From positions 310,001 to 374,000 of the forward strand of contig NZ_JALPQG010000003.1 in the NCBI RefSeq assembly GCF_023195695.1: a DNA stretch of 64,000 bases. Direction: 5' to 3'. Positions 56,738 to 64,000 of this stretch are shown in pieces; position 1 is the stretch's first letter, and every line of letters starts with the position of its first letter. The translations under genes and the position numbers were made by a program. The DNA is from Aliiroseovarius sp. S1339 (GTDB lineage: Bacteria > Pseudomonadota > Alphaproteobacteria > Rhodobacterales > Rhodobacteraceae). The notes beneath the pieces were generated by a model. That model was not told the DNA's origin. It ran no database searches and worked only from the letters and a program-made list of their open reading frames with translations.

Positions 56738-57937
56738 ATGTCCAAGTATTTTGACGCGCTGGAAACCCGTTCGAACGACGAACGCACAAGCGCATTGATC
56801 GACGGCTTGCGTGCACAAATCGCTCGCGCCAGAGACGCCAGCAACGCGTGGCAACTGTCCGGCCCGGACATCAATTCGCTGTCTGATCTGGCGCAATACC
56901 CGGTGTTGCGAAAGTCGGACCTTAGCAAGTGGCAATCAGAAAATCCGCCTTTTGGTGGATTTGTGGTTAAGAAGCCCGCGCATATTTTTCAATCTCCGGG
57001 GCCGATTTACGAACCCGGCGGCGTCAGCCATGACTGGTGGCGGATGGGGCGGTTCCTGCATGCCTGTGGCATTGGCAAAGACGATATCGTGCAGAACTGC
57101 TTTGGTTATCACCTGACACCGGCGGGCATGATCTTTGAGAACGGCGCGCAGGCGGTTGGAGCCTCAGTTGTTCCGGCAGGCGTCGGTCAGACTGAACTTC
57201 AGGTGCGCGCTGCCGCAGATATCGGCACCACCGCATATGCTGGCACGCCGGATTATCTGAAGATCATCCTGGATCGCGCGGATGCGGACGGCGTGACGCT
57301 GAAGATCACCAAAGCTGCGGTTGGCGGCGGCGCGCTGTTCCCGAGCCTGCGTCAGGAATACGCGGATCGTGGCATCACCTGCCTGCAAAGCTATGCAACT
57401 GCCGATTTGGGCAATATCGCTTATGAAAGCAATGCGATGGACGGGATGATCGTTGACGAAGGTGTGATCGTCGAAATCGTGCGCCCCGGCACCGGTGATC
57501 TGGTTGCGGAAGGCGAGGTGGGCGAGGTTGTCGTCACCACGCTGAACCCCGATTACCCCCTGATCCGCTTTGCCACCGGCGATTTGTCGGCAGTTCTGCC
57601 GGGCACCAGCCCCTGCGGACGCACCAACATGCGCATCAAAGGCTGGATGGGTCGCGCCGATCAGACGGCAAAGATCAAAGGTATGTTCGTGCGTCCCGAG
57701 CAAGTCGCCGACTTTGTTGCCAAACATACCGAAATCGCGAAGGCCCGCGTCATCGCCACCCGCGAAGGCGAGATGGACGCGATGACCGTTCAGGTCGAAG
57801 CGGAAGGTGGCAACGCCGATGCCTATGCCAAGTCGGTGGCTGAAACTCTGAAATTGAAGGGCAAGATCGAACTGGTTGCGCCTGGCAGTCTGCCCAACGA
57901 TGGCATCGTGATCGACGACAAGCGTGTCTACGACTAA
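56738..57937 (+). CDS. AMP-dependent ligase, phenylacetate-CoA ligase (PaaK)-like
   Basis: A 399-residue enzyme of the PaaK/adenylate-forming group. The core is DLAQYPVLRKSDL, YEPGGVSHDWWRMGR, IVQNCFGYHLTPAGM, AGTPDYL and the C-terminal adenylate hinge (RTNMRIKGWMGRADQTAKIKG). An acid-to-CoA ligation is likely, with phenylacetate or another small aromatic or branched acid as candidate substrate. It closes the ABC operon, giving a second ligase for the same transporter. A clean terminator follows. Confidence 0.85.
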   Translation: MSKYFDALETRSNDERTSALIDGLRAQIARARDASNAWQLSGPDINSLSDLAQYPVLRKSDLSKWQSENPPFGGFVVKKPAHIFQSPGPIYEPGGVSHDWWRMGRFLHACGIGKDDIVQNCFGYHLTPAGMIFENGAQAVGASVVPAGVGQTELQVRAAADIGTTAYAGTPDYLKIILDRADADGVTLKITKAAVGGGALFPSLRQEYADRGITCLQSYATADLGNIAYESNAMDGMIVDEGVIVEIVRPGTGDLVAEGEVGEVVVTTLNPDYPLIRFATGDLSAVLPGTSPCGRTNMRIKGWMGRADQTAKIKGMFVRPEQVADFVAKHTEIAKARVIATREGEMDAMTVQVEAEGGNADAYAKSVAETLKLKGKIELVAPGSLPNDGIVIDDKRVYD

Positions 57938-57977
57938 CGCCCGCCGCGCCAGCTTATCATTATTGCCTACCCCACTT

Positions 57978-58006
57978 TCCCGCCGGTGACGTTCCCGGCG
58001 GGTTTT
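57978..58006 (+). terminator. Rho-independent terminator after the PaaK-like gene
   Basis: An 8-bp stem (57978-57985 with 57994-58001) and an 8-base loop followed by TTTTT, 40 bases after the operon's last stop. Confidence 0.9.
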
Positions 58007-58084
58007 TCCCGTTGTATGCGGCTCGTTTTCCCTCACAATGGATGGGACCTTGCGCATAGGCGCGTTTTCTAGGTGGAGGTGAGT

Positions 58085-59560
58085 ATGACCAAGCGGTTTC
58101 AAACAGCAGTGGCAGTCGCAGCGCTTTGCTGCTCTGCAGGGTTTGCATCGGCCAACGACGCGGCATTGCTGCTGACACAAAGCGACTATCGCTATCTTGA
58201 CGATGTGCCGGGCGTAGAGAGCGCGAAAATGCTGAAGCGTCGACTGAGGGACGAAGGGTTTACCTTTCTCGACAGCCAGTCCGAGCGGGCGGAGGATGCC
58301 TGGGAGGTGATGTCGCAGTTTCGCACCGAGGCTGATGCGGCGGAGCGAGTTTTGGTCTTCCTCTCCGGGCGGTTTGCCAATAACGGTGACGAGACTTGGT
58401 TGATCACGCGTTACGCCTACGATTTGAATGACCTGTCGATTGGTGGGGCCGGGGTGCCGCTTAGCGCAATTTTGCGCAGCATGGCCGACCACCCCGAACA
58501 CGCCTTGGTTCTGCTGGCGCCGCAAGGCAATGATACTCCGCTTGGCACGGGGCTAACGCCGGGCATCGGCGAGCTTGATATTCCCGAGGGCGTCGGCGTC
58601 CTCATAGGACCGGCAAAGGGGCTTGCGCGGTTTGTTGACCAGACCGCTTTGACGCCGGGCGCGGCAATGCAGAGCATTCTGCGAAAAAGTCACCCCGCCA
58701 TTGAGGCGTTCGGGCAATTTTCTGACAACACGCCCTTCACGCGCGGTGAAGTTTCAATAGCTGAGCGCGCAGAGGATGCATTAGGTTTGGGGCATGGCGA
58801 TCGTCGCGACATTCAGCGCGATTTGACCATTCTGAATTACAGCCCCGGCGGCATCGACGGTATCTTCGGTCGCGGCACGCGCGCGGCGATCGCGGACTGG
58901 CAGGAAGATCAGGGCCGCCAAGCAACCGGGTTCTTGAACGAACGCCAGATCATAGCCTTGCAACGGCAGGCGTCCAAACGTGCGGCTGACTTGGATGAGC
59001 AAGCCCGCAAACGTGCCGCAGAACTGACGCGGCAGGATCACGCGTTCTGGGCGAAAAATGGGAAAGACGGCAGCATCAAGGGGTTGTTGGCCTATCTGAA
59101 GCGCTATCCAGATGGGCTGCACGCGGATCAGGCCAATGCTGCACTTGCCAAGTGGCAACGCGGCGATGGCATTGTGGCAAGCAAGTCCGAGAAAACCGTT
59201 TGGAACAACGCGAAGGCCGCAAATTCAGTGAAGGCATACCAGACCTATCTGCGCAAATATCCGAACGGTCAGTTCGTCGGAATTGCCAACAACAAGATTG
59301 CGGAACTGCAACAAGCGCAAAAGGGCCAGGCGGAACGAAAGGCTGCCGCCGCTGGCGAAAAAGCCCTTTTGAAGAGCGGCCCGGCGCGGCTTATCGTCGA
59401 GCAACGCCTGAGTGGGTTGGGGTTTGATGTCGGACAGATTGACGGCACTTTCAATGCGCAGACCCGCAAGGCCTTGCGCCAGTATCAGAAAAGTCGCGGG
59501 ATCAAAGTGACTGGATTTGTGGACCAGATCACACTGGCCCGTTTGCTGGTCAACATGTGA
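58085..59560 (+). CDS. Exported caspase-like (inactive) protein with two peptidoglycan-binding domains
   Basis: A 491-residue exported protein. Signal peptide (residues 1-23). Residues about 25-205 resemble a caspase/metacaspase fold (SDYRYLDDVPGVESAKMLKR, VLVFLSGRFANNGDETWLIT), but SGR replaces the catalytic SGHG and LAPQGN replaces the LDACR-type cysteine region, so it looks inactive. Peptidoglycan-binding domains lie at 236-294 (GGIDGIFGRGTRAAIADWQ) and 434-490 (VGQIDGTFNAQTRKALRQYQ). Between them are two related ~40-residue repeats (318-357 and 371-408; YLKRYPDG and YLRKYPNG). GGAGGTGAG precedes the ATG at 58085. Confidence 0.8.
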   Translation: MTKRFQTAVAVAALCCSAGFASANDAALLLTQSDYRYLDDVPGVESAKMLKRRLRDEGFTFLDSQSERAEDAWEVMSQFRTEADAAERVLVFLSGRFANNGDETWLITRYAYDLNDLSIGGAGVPLSAILRSMADHPEHALVLLAPQGNDTPLGTGLTPGIGELDIPEGVGVLIGPAKGLARFVDQTALTPGAAMQSILRKSHPAIEAFGQFSDNTPFTRGEVSIAERAEDALGLGHGDRRDIQRDLTILNYSPGGIDGIFGRGTRAAIADWQEDQGRQATGFLNERQIIALQRQASKRAADLDEQARKRAAELTRQDHAFWAKNGKDGSIKGLLAYLKRYPDGLHADQANAALAKWQRGDGIVASKSEKTVWNNAKAANSVKAYQTYLRKYPNGQFVGIANNKIAELQQAQKGQAERKAAAAGEKALLKSGPARLIVEQRLSGLGFDVGQIDGTFNAQTRKALRQYQKSRGIKVTGFVDQITLARLLVNM

Positions 59561-59585
59561 GTTAATAGCACAGCAATAAGACAGG

Positions 59586-59622
59586 ACTGCCCGGCACAGG
59601 TAAATGTTGTCGGGCAGTTTGT
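59586..59622 (+). terminator. Intrinsic terminator of the caspase-like gene
   Basis: An 8-bp stem (59586-59593 with 59611-59618) extended by partial pairing, followed by TTTGTTATT. It sits 26 bases after the stop codon and separates this gene from the convergent rpmJ. Confidence 0.75.
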
Positions 59623-59670
59623 TATTCAGCCGTCAGCGATTGAACCAGTTCGGGGGTCAAACACAAAAAA

Positions 59671-59687
59671 GCCGCCCACGGGGCGGC
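59671..59687 (-). terminator. Rho-independent terminator of rpmJ
   Basis: A 7-bp GC stem (59671-59677 with 59681-59687) with a 3-base loop, followed on the minus strand by a T6 run. It lies 26 bases past the rpmJ stop. Confidence 0.88.
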
Positions 59688-59712
59688 CTTTTCGATAACG
59701 CTGCTGATGCGT

Positions 59713-59838
59713 TCAGCCCTGACGGGCTTTGAACCGGCGTTGCGTTTTATTGATCACGTAGACGCGGCCTTTACGGCGCACCACGCGGCAATCGCGGTGG
59801 CGGTTTTTCAGCGAGCGGAGCGAGTTGCGAACTTTCAT
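59713..59838 (-). CDS. rpmJ: 50S ribosomal protein L36
   Basis: A 41-residue protein, too short to be flagged by size-based gene calling. The minus strand reads [20 protein letters not shown], then an [21 protein letters not shown] tail, matching the C- or C-minus-type L36 of alphaproteobacteria. An AAGGAGAAGG ribosome site precedes the ATG. It stands alone rather than within the spc operon, as is common in this group, and has its own terminator. Confidence 0.96.
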   Translation of the reverse strand: MKVRNSLRSLKNRHRDCRVVRRKGRVYVINKTQRRFKARQG

Positions 59839-59918
59839 GGTCCTTCTCCTTCAACGCGGCGCTGCGGTTGCGCCTAAGCTACATTTTGCCGTCTGACCTT
59901 TTGGCCATAGGCGGTTCA

Positions 59919-59993
59919 TGGTGGGCGATACTGGGATCGAACCAGTGACCCCTTCGATGTCAACGAAGTGCTCTACCGCTGAGCTAATCGCCC
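59919..59993 (-). tRNA. tRNA-Val (anticodon GAC)
   Basis: A 75-base tRNA including an encoded CCA. The minus strand gives a perfect 7-bp acceptor (GGGCGAT with ATCGCCC), D-arm GCTC/GAGC, anticodon stem CTTCG/CGAAG with loop TTGACAT (anticodon GAC), T-arm ACTGG-TTCGATC-CCAGT and discriminator A. Confidence 0.96.
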
Positions 59994-60160
59994 CGAAAAT
60001 CTTTCCGAACCAGTCAATTTGACCAATCCAAAAAACGCGACGCGGGAAAACCCGCGCCGGTTCGCGGTTCTATAAAAGGAGTCGTGGTCGTGCGCAAGGC
60101 CTTTTGACGTGAGAAATTTTGCCTTTATATACATTGTAGCAAAGGCACAAAGGACCTCGG

Positions 60161-61021
60161 ATGTCGACACACCCATATACGCTGACGATGCCGAAGTCAC
60201 GCACGACAAGCGTCGTCTTTGCCTCGCCCCATAGCGGTCGGGATTATCCAGCGGCGTTCCTGACAAACAGTGTGCTTGACGAACAAGCTGTTCGGTCGTC
60301 GGAAGATGCCTATGTCGATCGGTTATGCGCCGTGGCCCCGGACCATGGCGCGCCGCTTTTGGTAGCAAATACGCCGCGCGCCTATGTCGATCTGAACCGC
60401 GGGCCCGAGGAGTTGGACCCAGCCCTGATCAAAGGTTTGCGACGGGTGGACCATAACCCGCGCGTGTCGTCGGGCTTGGGGGTTATTCCGCGCGTGGTGG
60501 CCGGCGGCCGGGTGATTTATCGAGGCAAGATGTCCCTGCGCGACGCGCAAGTCCGCTTGGCGGATCACTGGCACCCCTATCATACAGCGCTTCAAACCTT
60601 GCTGGACCGAAGTCGCGCGATGTTTGGCGAGGCGATCCTGATTGACTGCCATTCGATGCCGCACGAGGCCGTGACAAGCCTGTGCAAGGGCGCACGCCGC
60701 TGCCCAGAAGTTGTGCTGGGTGATCGGTTCGGCGCCTCAGCGGCCCCTGAAATTGTCAGCCGGGTTGAGGCCGCCTTTATCCGCGCCGGGTTCGAAACGG
60801 CGCGCAACACACCCTTTGCAGGGGCATATATGGCCCAGCATTATGGTCGCCCGTCGCGCAGGCAGCATGTCGTTCAGGTCGAGATTGACCGGGCGCTTTA
60901 TCTGAATGAACAGATGGTGCGGCCCAACGGGGATTTTCAGCAGGTCCGGGCGCGTCTGGCGTCTGTTATTGCCGAAATCGCTGAGATTGGGCGGTGTGAG
61001 AAAGCGATGGCGGCGGAGTGA
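60161..61021 (+). CDS. N-formylglutamate amidohydrolase family protein
   Basis: A 286-residue zinc-dependent hydrolase. It has the family starting segment VVFASPHSGRDYP, then YVDLNRGPEELDP, DCHSMPH (metal ligands) and the C-terminal QVEIDRALYLNE. Such enzymes hydrolyse N-formylglutamate in histidine degradation, but many family members act elsewhere and no hut genes are nearby. It is a single gene preceded by the tRNA and convergent with dinB. Confidence 0.9.
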   Translation: MSTHPYTLTMPKSRTTSVVFASPHSGRDYPAAFLTNSVLDEQAVRSSEDAYVDRLCAVAPDHGAPLLVANTPRAYVDLNRGPEELDPALIKGLRRVDHNPRVSSGLGVIPRVVAGGRVIYRGKMSLRDAQVRLADHWHPYHTALQTLLDRSRAMFGEAILIDCHSMPHEAVTSLCKGARRCPEVVLGDRFGASAAPEIVSRVEAAFIRAGFETARNTPFAGAYMAQHYGRPSRRQHVVQVEIDRALYLNEQMVRPNGDFQQVRARLASVIAEIAEIGRCEKAMAAE

Positions 61022-61023
61022 CG

Positions 61024-62277
61024 CTAGCGGATTGCGCGCCCTTTCACGATGATGTTGTCGCCGAAGCGGGCGCGGATTTTGTCTGTCGCACGTTCCGCCG
61101 CGCGTCGCTGGGCGGCTTGGGGGTCCAAAAGGTCGTCGCTTAGGTCAGCGCCGTCCGCCGAGCCAAGGTGGCTTAATCCCACGCCGATCAAACGAAACGG
61201 TCCCTTGTCAGCGACGGTATCAAACAATGACCGGACGGTGTGATAGATGCGGTCCGCCGATTGCGTCATGTCGCCCAGATTGGTTTGCCGGCTGAGCGCA
61301 CGGAAATCGGCGCGCTTCAACTTCAGGGTCACGACACGCCCGGCAATATCGCGGGCTTTGGCGCGGTCTGACACTTTTTCGGACAATCGCCACAGGTGGC
61401 CGTCCAGCAGGGCGACGTCGGATGTGTCCTCAAAAAACGTGGTTTCGTTTGAGATCGACTTGACCGGCGTATGCGCCGACACGCGCCGCTTGTCTTCCCC
61501 GCGTGCCAGATGCCACAGCCGCTCACCCATCCCCCCGAACCGGGCGACAAGGTCGGTCTGTTCCCAACGTAACAGGTCTGCAAAGGTGCGAATGCCCGCC
61601 TTTTCCAACGCCGCCTGACTGACGCCGCCCACGCCCCAGATCAGCCCCACCGGTTTGTCATGCAGGAAGGTCGCGGTTTCGGCCTTGCCGATCACGGAAA
61701 ACCCGCGCGGTTTGTCCAAATCAGAGGCGACCTTCGCCAAGAACTTGTTGTGACTTAGCCCGATGGAGCCACTTAGCCCCAATTCGTCTTGCATACGCTT
61801 AACCAAGCCTGCCAGCATCACGGCAGGCGGCGCGCCATGCAGTTTCTGGGTGCCAGTCATGTCTAGAAACGCTTCGTCCAGCGACAGTGGCTCGATTGAC
61901 GGGGACAGGTCGTCCATCATCGCCCGGATCTGCTTGGAGACCGCCGCGTAATGGCTGCCGCGCGGTGGGATCACCACCGCATCAGGGCAAAGCTTTAGGG
62001 CCTGAAACATCGGCATCGCGGATCGCACACCCCGAATACGCGCGACATAACAGGCGGTCGACACGACCCCCCGCTTGCCGCCGCCGATGATCACCGGTTT
62101 GTCTGCCAGTTCGGGATTGTCGCGCTTTTCGACCGATGCATAGAACGCGTCGCAGTCCATATGCGCGATGGTCAGGTCGAACAATTCGGGATGCGATGTC
62201 ACCCGTGGGCTGCGGCAGGACGGGCAGCGGCGACCATCGTCAAACTGGGTCAGGCATTCTCGGCACAAGGCGGGCAT
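61024..62277 (-). CDS. dinB: DNA polymerase IV (DinB) with N-terminal zinc-ribbon-like segment
   Basis: A 417-residue Y-family translesion polymerase. Catalytic carboxylates are in AHMDCDAFYASVEK and SLDEAFLDMTG; the little-finger domain follows with IGVGLSHLG. The first 30 residues (CRECLTQFDDGRRCPSCRSP) contain two CxxC pairs, suggestive of a small zinc ribbon and not part of the minimal DinB. The start is taken as ATG at 62277, though an ATG seven codons upstream is possible. It is likely SOS-induced, but no clear operator was identified. Confidence 0.92.
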   Translation of the reverse strand: MPALCRECLTQFDDGRRCPSCRSPRVTSHPELFDLTIAHMDCDAFYASVEKRDNPELADKPVIIGGGKRGVVSTACYVARIRGVRSAMPMFQALKLCPDAVVIPPRGSHYAAVSKQIRAMMDDLSPSIEPLSLDEAFLDMTGTQKLHGAPPAVMLAGLVKRMQDELGLSGSIGLSHNKFLAKVASDLDKPRGFSVIGKAETATFLHDKPVGLIWGVGGVSQAALEKAGIRTFADLLRWEQTDLVARFGGMGERLWHLARGEDKRRVSAHTPVKSISNETTFFEDTSDVALLDGHLWRLSEKVSDRAKARDIAGRVVTLKLKRADFRALSRQTNLGDMTQSADRIYHTVRSLFDTVADKGPFRLIGVGLSHLGSADGADLSDDLLDPQAAQRRAAERATDKIRARFGDNIIVKGRAIR

Positions 62278-62339
62278 GTGGTACTTTATCCGATGCAAAG
62301 GCGCGGCTCAAATACTAGGCTACCGGAGAGGAGGACACT

Positions 62340-62783
62340 ATGGGTGATTTCAGCGGTGCGAAACTGGTTCTGTTGATTGGCGGGCAGGTTGTGACGCTGC
62401 TGCGCGACAATATTGCGGGCATCCCGTTTCCCAACATGTGGGACTTTCCCGGTGGCGGGCGTGACGAAGGCGAGACGCCTGAAGCCTGCGTGTTGCGCGA
62501 AACACGGGAGGAAATCGCGTTGACGCTGTGTGTGGGCGAGCTGATCTGGAGGCGTGAACTCGACAGCCCGACGGTGCCGGGGACAACGTCTTGGTGGTTT
62601 GCCGCCACGCTGCCAGCCCACAGGGCGCAGGACATCATATTGGGGGACGAGGGGCAGCGCTGGGCCCTGATGGACCCTCAGGCATGGCTGGCGAACCCGC
62701 AAGCGATCCCTCATTTTAAGCCTCGATTGCAGGCCGCGCTTGCTGGACTTGCGCTTCATAATGTTGAACAAGCAAGCAAATGA
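62340..62783 (+). CDS. Nudix hydrolase
   Basis: A 147-residue pyrophosphohydrolase with the Nudix box in [20 protein letters not shown], then EIAL (G, five residues, E, seven residues, REUxEExGU pattern with Ile and Leu at the end). Substrate is not predictable. GAGGAGG precedes the ATG at 62340. The start lies 62 bases from the divergent dinB start, so the two share a small promoter region. Confidence 0.9.
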   Translation: MGDFSGAKLVLLIGGQVVTLLRDNIAGIPFPNMWDFPGGGRDEGETPEACVLRETREEIALTLCVGELIWRRELDSPTVPGTTSWWFAATLPAHRAQDIILGDEGQRWALMDPQAWLANPQAIPHFKPRLQAALAGLALHNVEQASK

Positions 62784-62826
62784 TACCATCTTCTAAAGCA
62801 TACACGGACAGTGAAAGGTTCTTTCC

Positions 62827-63714
62827 ATGAATGAGATTCCCGCAGAGTTGGTTGGCGGAAACAGCGTTTTGTTGCTGCTTGCCGCTTTCCTGATTGTCGT
62901 TGTCTTTCTGGGCGTCAAGATCGTGCCGCAAAGCGAGAAATACGTCGTGGAACGCTTTGGCCGATTGCAAGCGGTGCTTGGGCCGGGGATCAACTTCATC
63001 GTGCCGTTTCTTGACCGCGTGCGCCATAAAGTGTCGATTTTGGAACGCCAGTTGCCGACCGCCAGTCAGGACGCCATCACCTCGGACAACGTGCTGGTGC
63101 AGGTCGATACTAGCGTGTTCTACCGCATTCTTGAGCCTGAAAAGACGGTTTATCGTATCCGCGATGTGGACGCCGCGATTTCGACGACTGTGGCGGGGAT
63201 CGTGCGGTCCGGCATTGGTGAGATGGAGTTGGACGAGGTTCAGTCGAACCGCCAGCAGTTGATCTCAAAAATCAAGCAACAGGTCGCGGATGCGGTTGAT
63301 GATTGGGGGATCGAGGTGACGCGCGCGGAAATCCTTGACGTCAATCTGGACAACGCAACCCGAGAAGCGATGTTGCAGCAGTTGAATGCTGAACGTGCGC
63401 GGCGTGCGCAGGTGACGGAAGCCGAAGGAACGCGCCGCGCGGTCGAACTGGCCGCAGATGCAGAGCTTTACGCCGCCCAACAAACAGCCAAAGCGCGCCG
63501 GATTTCTGCCGACGCGGAGGCCTATGCAACCCAAGTGGTGGCAAAGGCAATTGCGGAAAACGGGCTTGAGGCCGCACAGTATCAGGTGGCTCTGAAGCAA
63601 GTTGAGGCGCTGGTGGCCGTCGGCAAGGGCGATGGTAAGCAGACCATAATCCTGCCCGCACATGCGATGGATGTGTTTGGCGACGCCTTCAAGCTGCTAA
63701 AAGGAAAATCCTGA
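62827..63714 (+). CDS. SPFH/band 7 membrane protein (QmcA/stomatin-like)
   Basis: A 295-residue protein with one N-terminal membrane helix (VLLLLAAFLIVVVFLGVKIV) followed by the SPFH domain (PQSEKYVVERFGRLQAVL, GPGINFIVPFLDRVRHKVS) and a coiled-coil tail (about residues 190-260, rich in Ala/Glu). SPFH proteins scaffold membrane microdomains or regulate FtsH. Its stop overlaps the NfeD start (TGATG), the classical SPFH-NfeD operon. Confidence 0.92.
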   Translation: MNEIPAELVGGNSVLLLLAAFLIVVVFLGVKIVPQSEKYVVERFGRLQAVLGPGINFIVPFLDRVRHKVSILERQLPTASQDAITSDNVLVQVDTSVFYRILEPEKTVYRIRDVDAAISTTVAGIVRSGIGEMELDEVQSNRQQLISKIKQQVADAVDDWGIEVTRAEILDVNLDNATREAMLQQLNAERARRAQVTEAEGTRRAVELAADAELYAAQQTAKARRISADAEAYATQVVAKAIAENGLEAAQYQVALKQVEALVAVGKGDGKQTIILPAHAMDVFGDAFKLLKGKS

Positions 63715-63983
63715 TGTTGTGGGCAACATGGTGGGTCTGGGTCGCGGGGGCGATCGCGCTTGGCATCTTCGAGATGTTGGCGCCCGGCTTCATCTTCCTT
63801 GGCTTCGCGGTTGGCGCCGCGGTTGTCGGGTTCCTTCTGCTCTTCGGGATTGCGCCTAGCTTGCCGTGGATGCTGGTCTTGTTCGCCGCCATATCCCTTG
63901 TGACATGGTTGATCCTGCGTCAGGTGATCGGCGTGCGCAAAGGGCAGTCCAAACGCATCGACGTCGATATCAACGAACACTGA
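63714..63983 (+). CDS. NfeD-like short membrane protein
   Basis: An 89-residue protein with two to three membrane helices (WVWVAGAIALGIFEMLAPGF, FVGAAVVGFLLLFGI and a third) and only a remnant after them; the C-terminal OB-fold found in longer NfeD proteins is absent. Short NfeDs partner with SPFH proteins. It starts one base inside the SPFH stop. The stop at 63983 is 17 bases from the window end, so nothing is cut off. Confidence 0.88.
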   Translation: MLWATWWVWVAGAIALGIFEMLAPGFIFLGFAVGAAVVGFLLLFGIAPSLPWMLVLFAAISLVTWLILRQVIGVRKGQSKRIDVDINEH

Positions 63984-64000
63984 TAAGATTGGAGCAGGGG

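Noticed and set aside
60041-60056. A 6-bp GC inverted repeat with AAAA loop between the tRNA and the amidohydrolase gene
   Set aside because: On the plus strand it has no T-run, and on the minus strand it lies upstream of the tRNA with a 5-base gap before the T-run; no gene needs a terminator there.
1-64000. Mobile elements, prophage genes, rRNA and CRISPR arrays
   Set aside because: No transposase, integrase, phage structural gene, rRNA segment or spacer array was found on either strand.

Overview
The window is dense (about one gene per kb), GC-rich alphaproteobacterial chromosome. Gene content and order (rpsO/pnp, truB-rbfA, rsmB-heparinase-purH-lspA, a DUF3035 lipoprotein followed by paired M16 peptidases, the 41-residue L36, CtrA-type TTAA-N7-TTAA boxes) point to Rhodobacterales, most likely a marine Roseobacter-group organism. 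Genus assignment is inference. No insertion sequence, integrase, CRISPR array or rRNA was seen. One tRNA-Val(GAC) and one short ribosomal gene (rpmJ) lie near 59.7-60.0 kb.

Layout. 1-6.7 kb: a TctE/TctD-type two-component system divergent from a tripartite tricarboxylate transporter operon (tctC-tctB-tctA) translationally coupled to an AtuA-like enzyme and a DUF4387 protein. 6.7-9 kb: a HAD-type dehalogenase and a sulfatase-superfamily hydrolase, convergent. 9.4-14 kb: a polyamine-type ABC transporter whose last permease carries an unusual C-terminal extension. 14-22.3 kb: a serralysin-like RTX metalloprotease, pnp, a fatty acid/sterol hydroxylase, rpsO, a small DUF5665 membrane protein, a second RTX-repeat protein behind stacked CtrA-like boxes, and a DUF1643 protein. 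22.4-37.9 kb: housekeeping genes (deoA, truB, rbfA, dapB, an SDHAF4-like factor, rsmB, heparinase-like, purH, lspA, DUF3035 lipoprotein, two M16 peptidases, mutL, rmuC). 38.1-39.1 kb: an agmatinase-family gene broken by one extra G in a G6 run. 39.2-42.3 kb: an operon of a phosphoglycerate-mutase-like phosphatase, both saccharopine dehydrogenases and, between them, a SemiSWEET/PQ-loop transporter. 42.4-46.4 kb: an unaccompanied formate dehydrogenase alpha subunit, then a coupled pair of a ClpX-type zinc finger/HTH protein and a membrane-anchored HExxH protein. 46.4-57.9 kb: a hybrid sensor kinase and response regulator divergent from an acyl-CoA synthetase, a complete branched-chain-type ABC transporter and a PaaK-like ligase. 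58-64 kb: a secreted protein with a catalytically dead-looking caspase-like domain and two peptidoglycan-binding domains, rpmJ, tRNA-Val, N-formylglutamate amidohydrolase, dinB with an N-terminal zinc-ribbon-like segment, a Nudix hydrolase, and an SPFH/NfeD pair.

Themes. The organism takes up organic acids, polyamines and probably aromatic or branched acids through dedicated, locally regulated transporters, as expected of a marine heterotroph. In both binding-protein ABC operons, strong stem-loops flank the binding-protein gene, which would allow higher expression of that subunit. The least-explained items are the zinc-finger/HTH plus metallopeptidase pair, the pseudo-caspase peptidoglycan-binding protein, the PotC-like C-terminal repeat extension, the SemiSWEET inside the lysine-saccharopine operon, and the TTT transporter/AtuA/DUF4387 catabolic unit. 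Protein family names come from reading motifs in the translations; no database search was possible.
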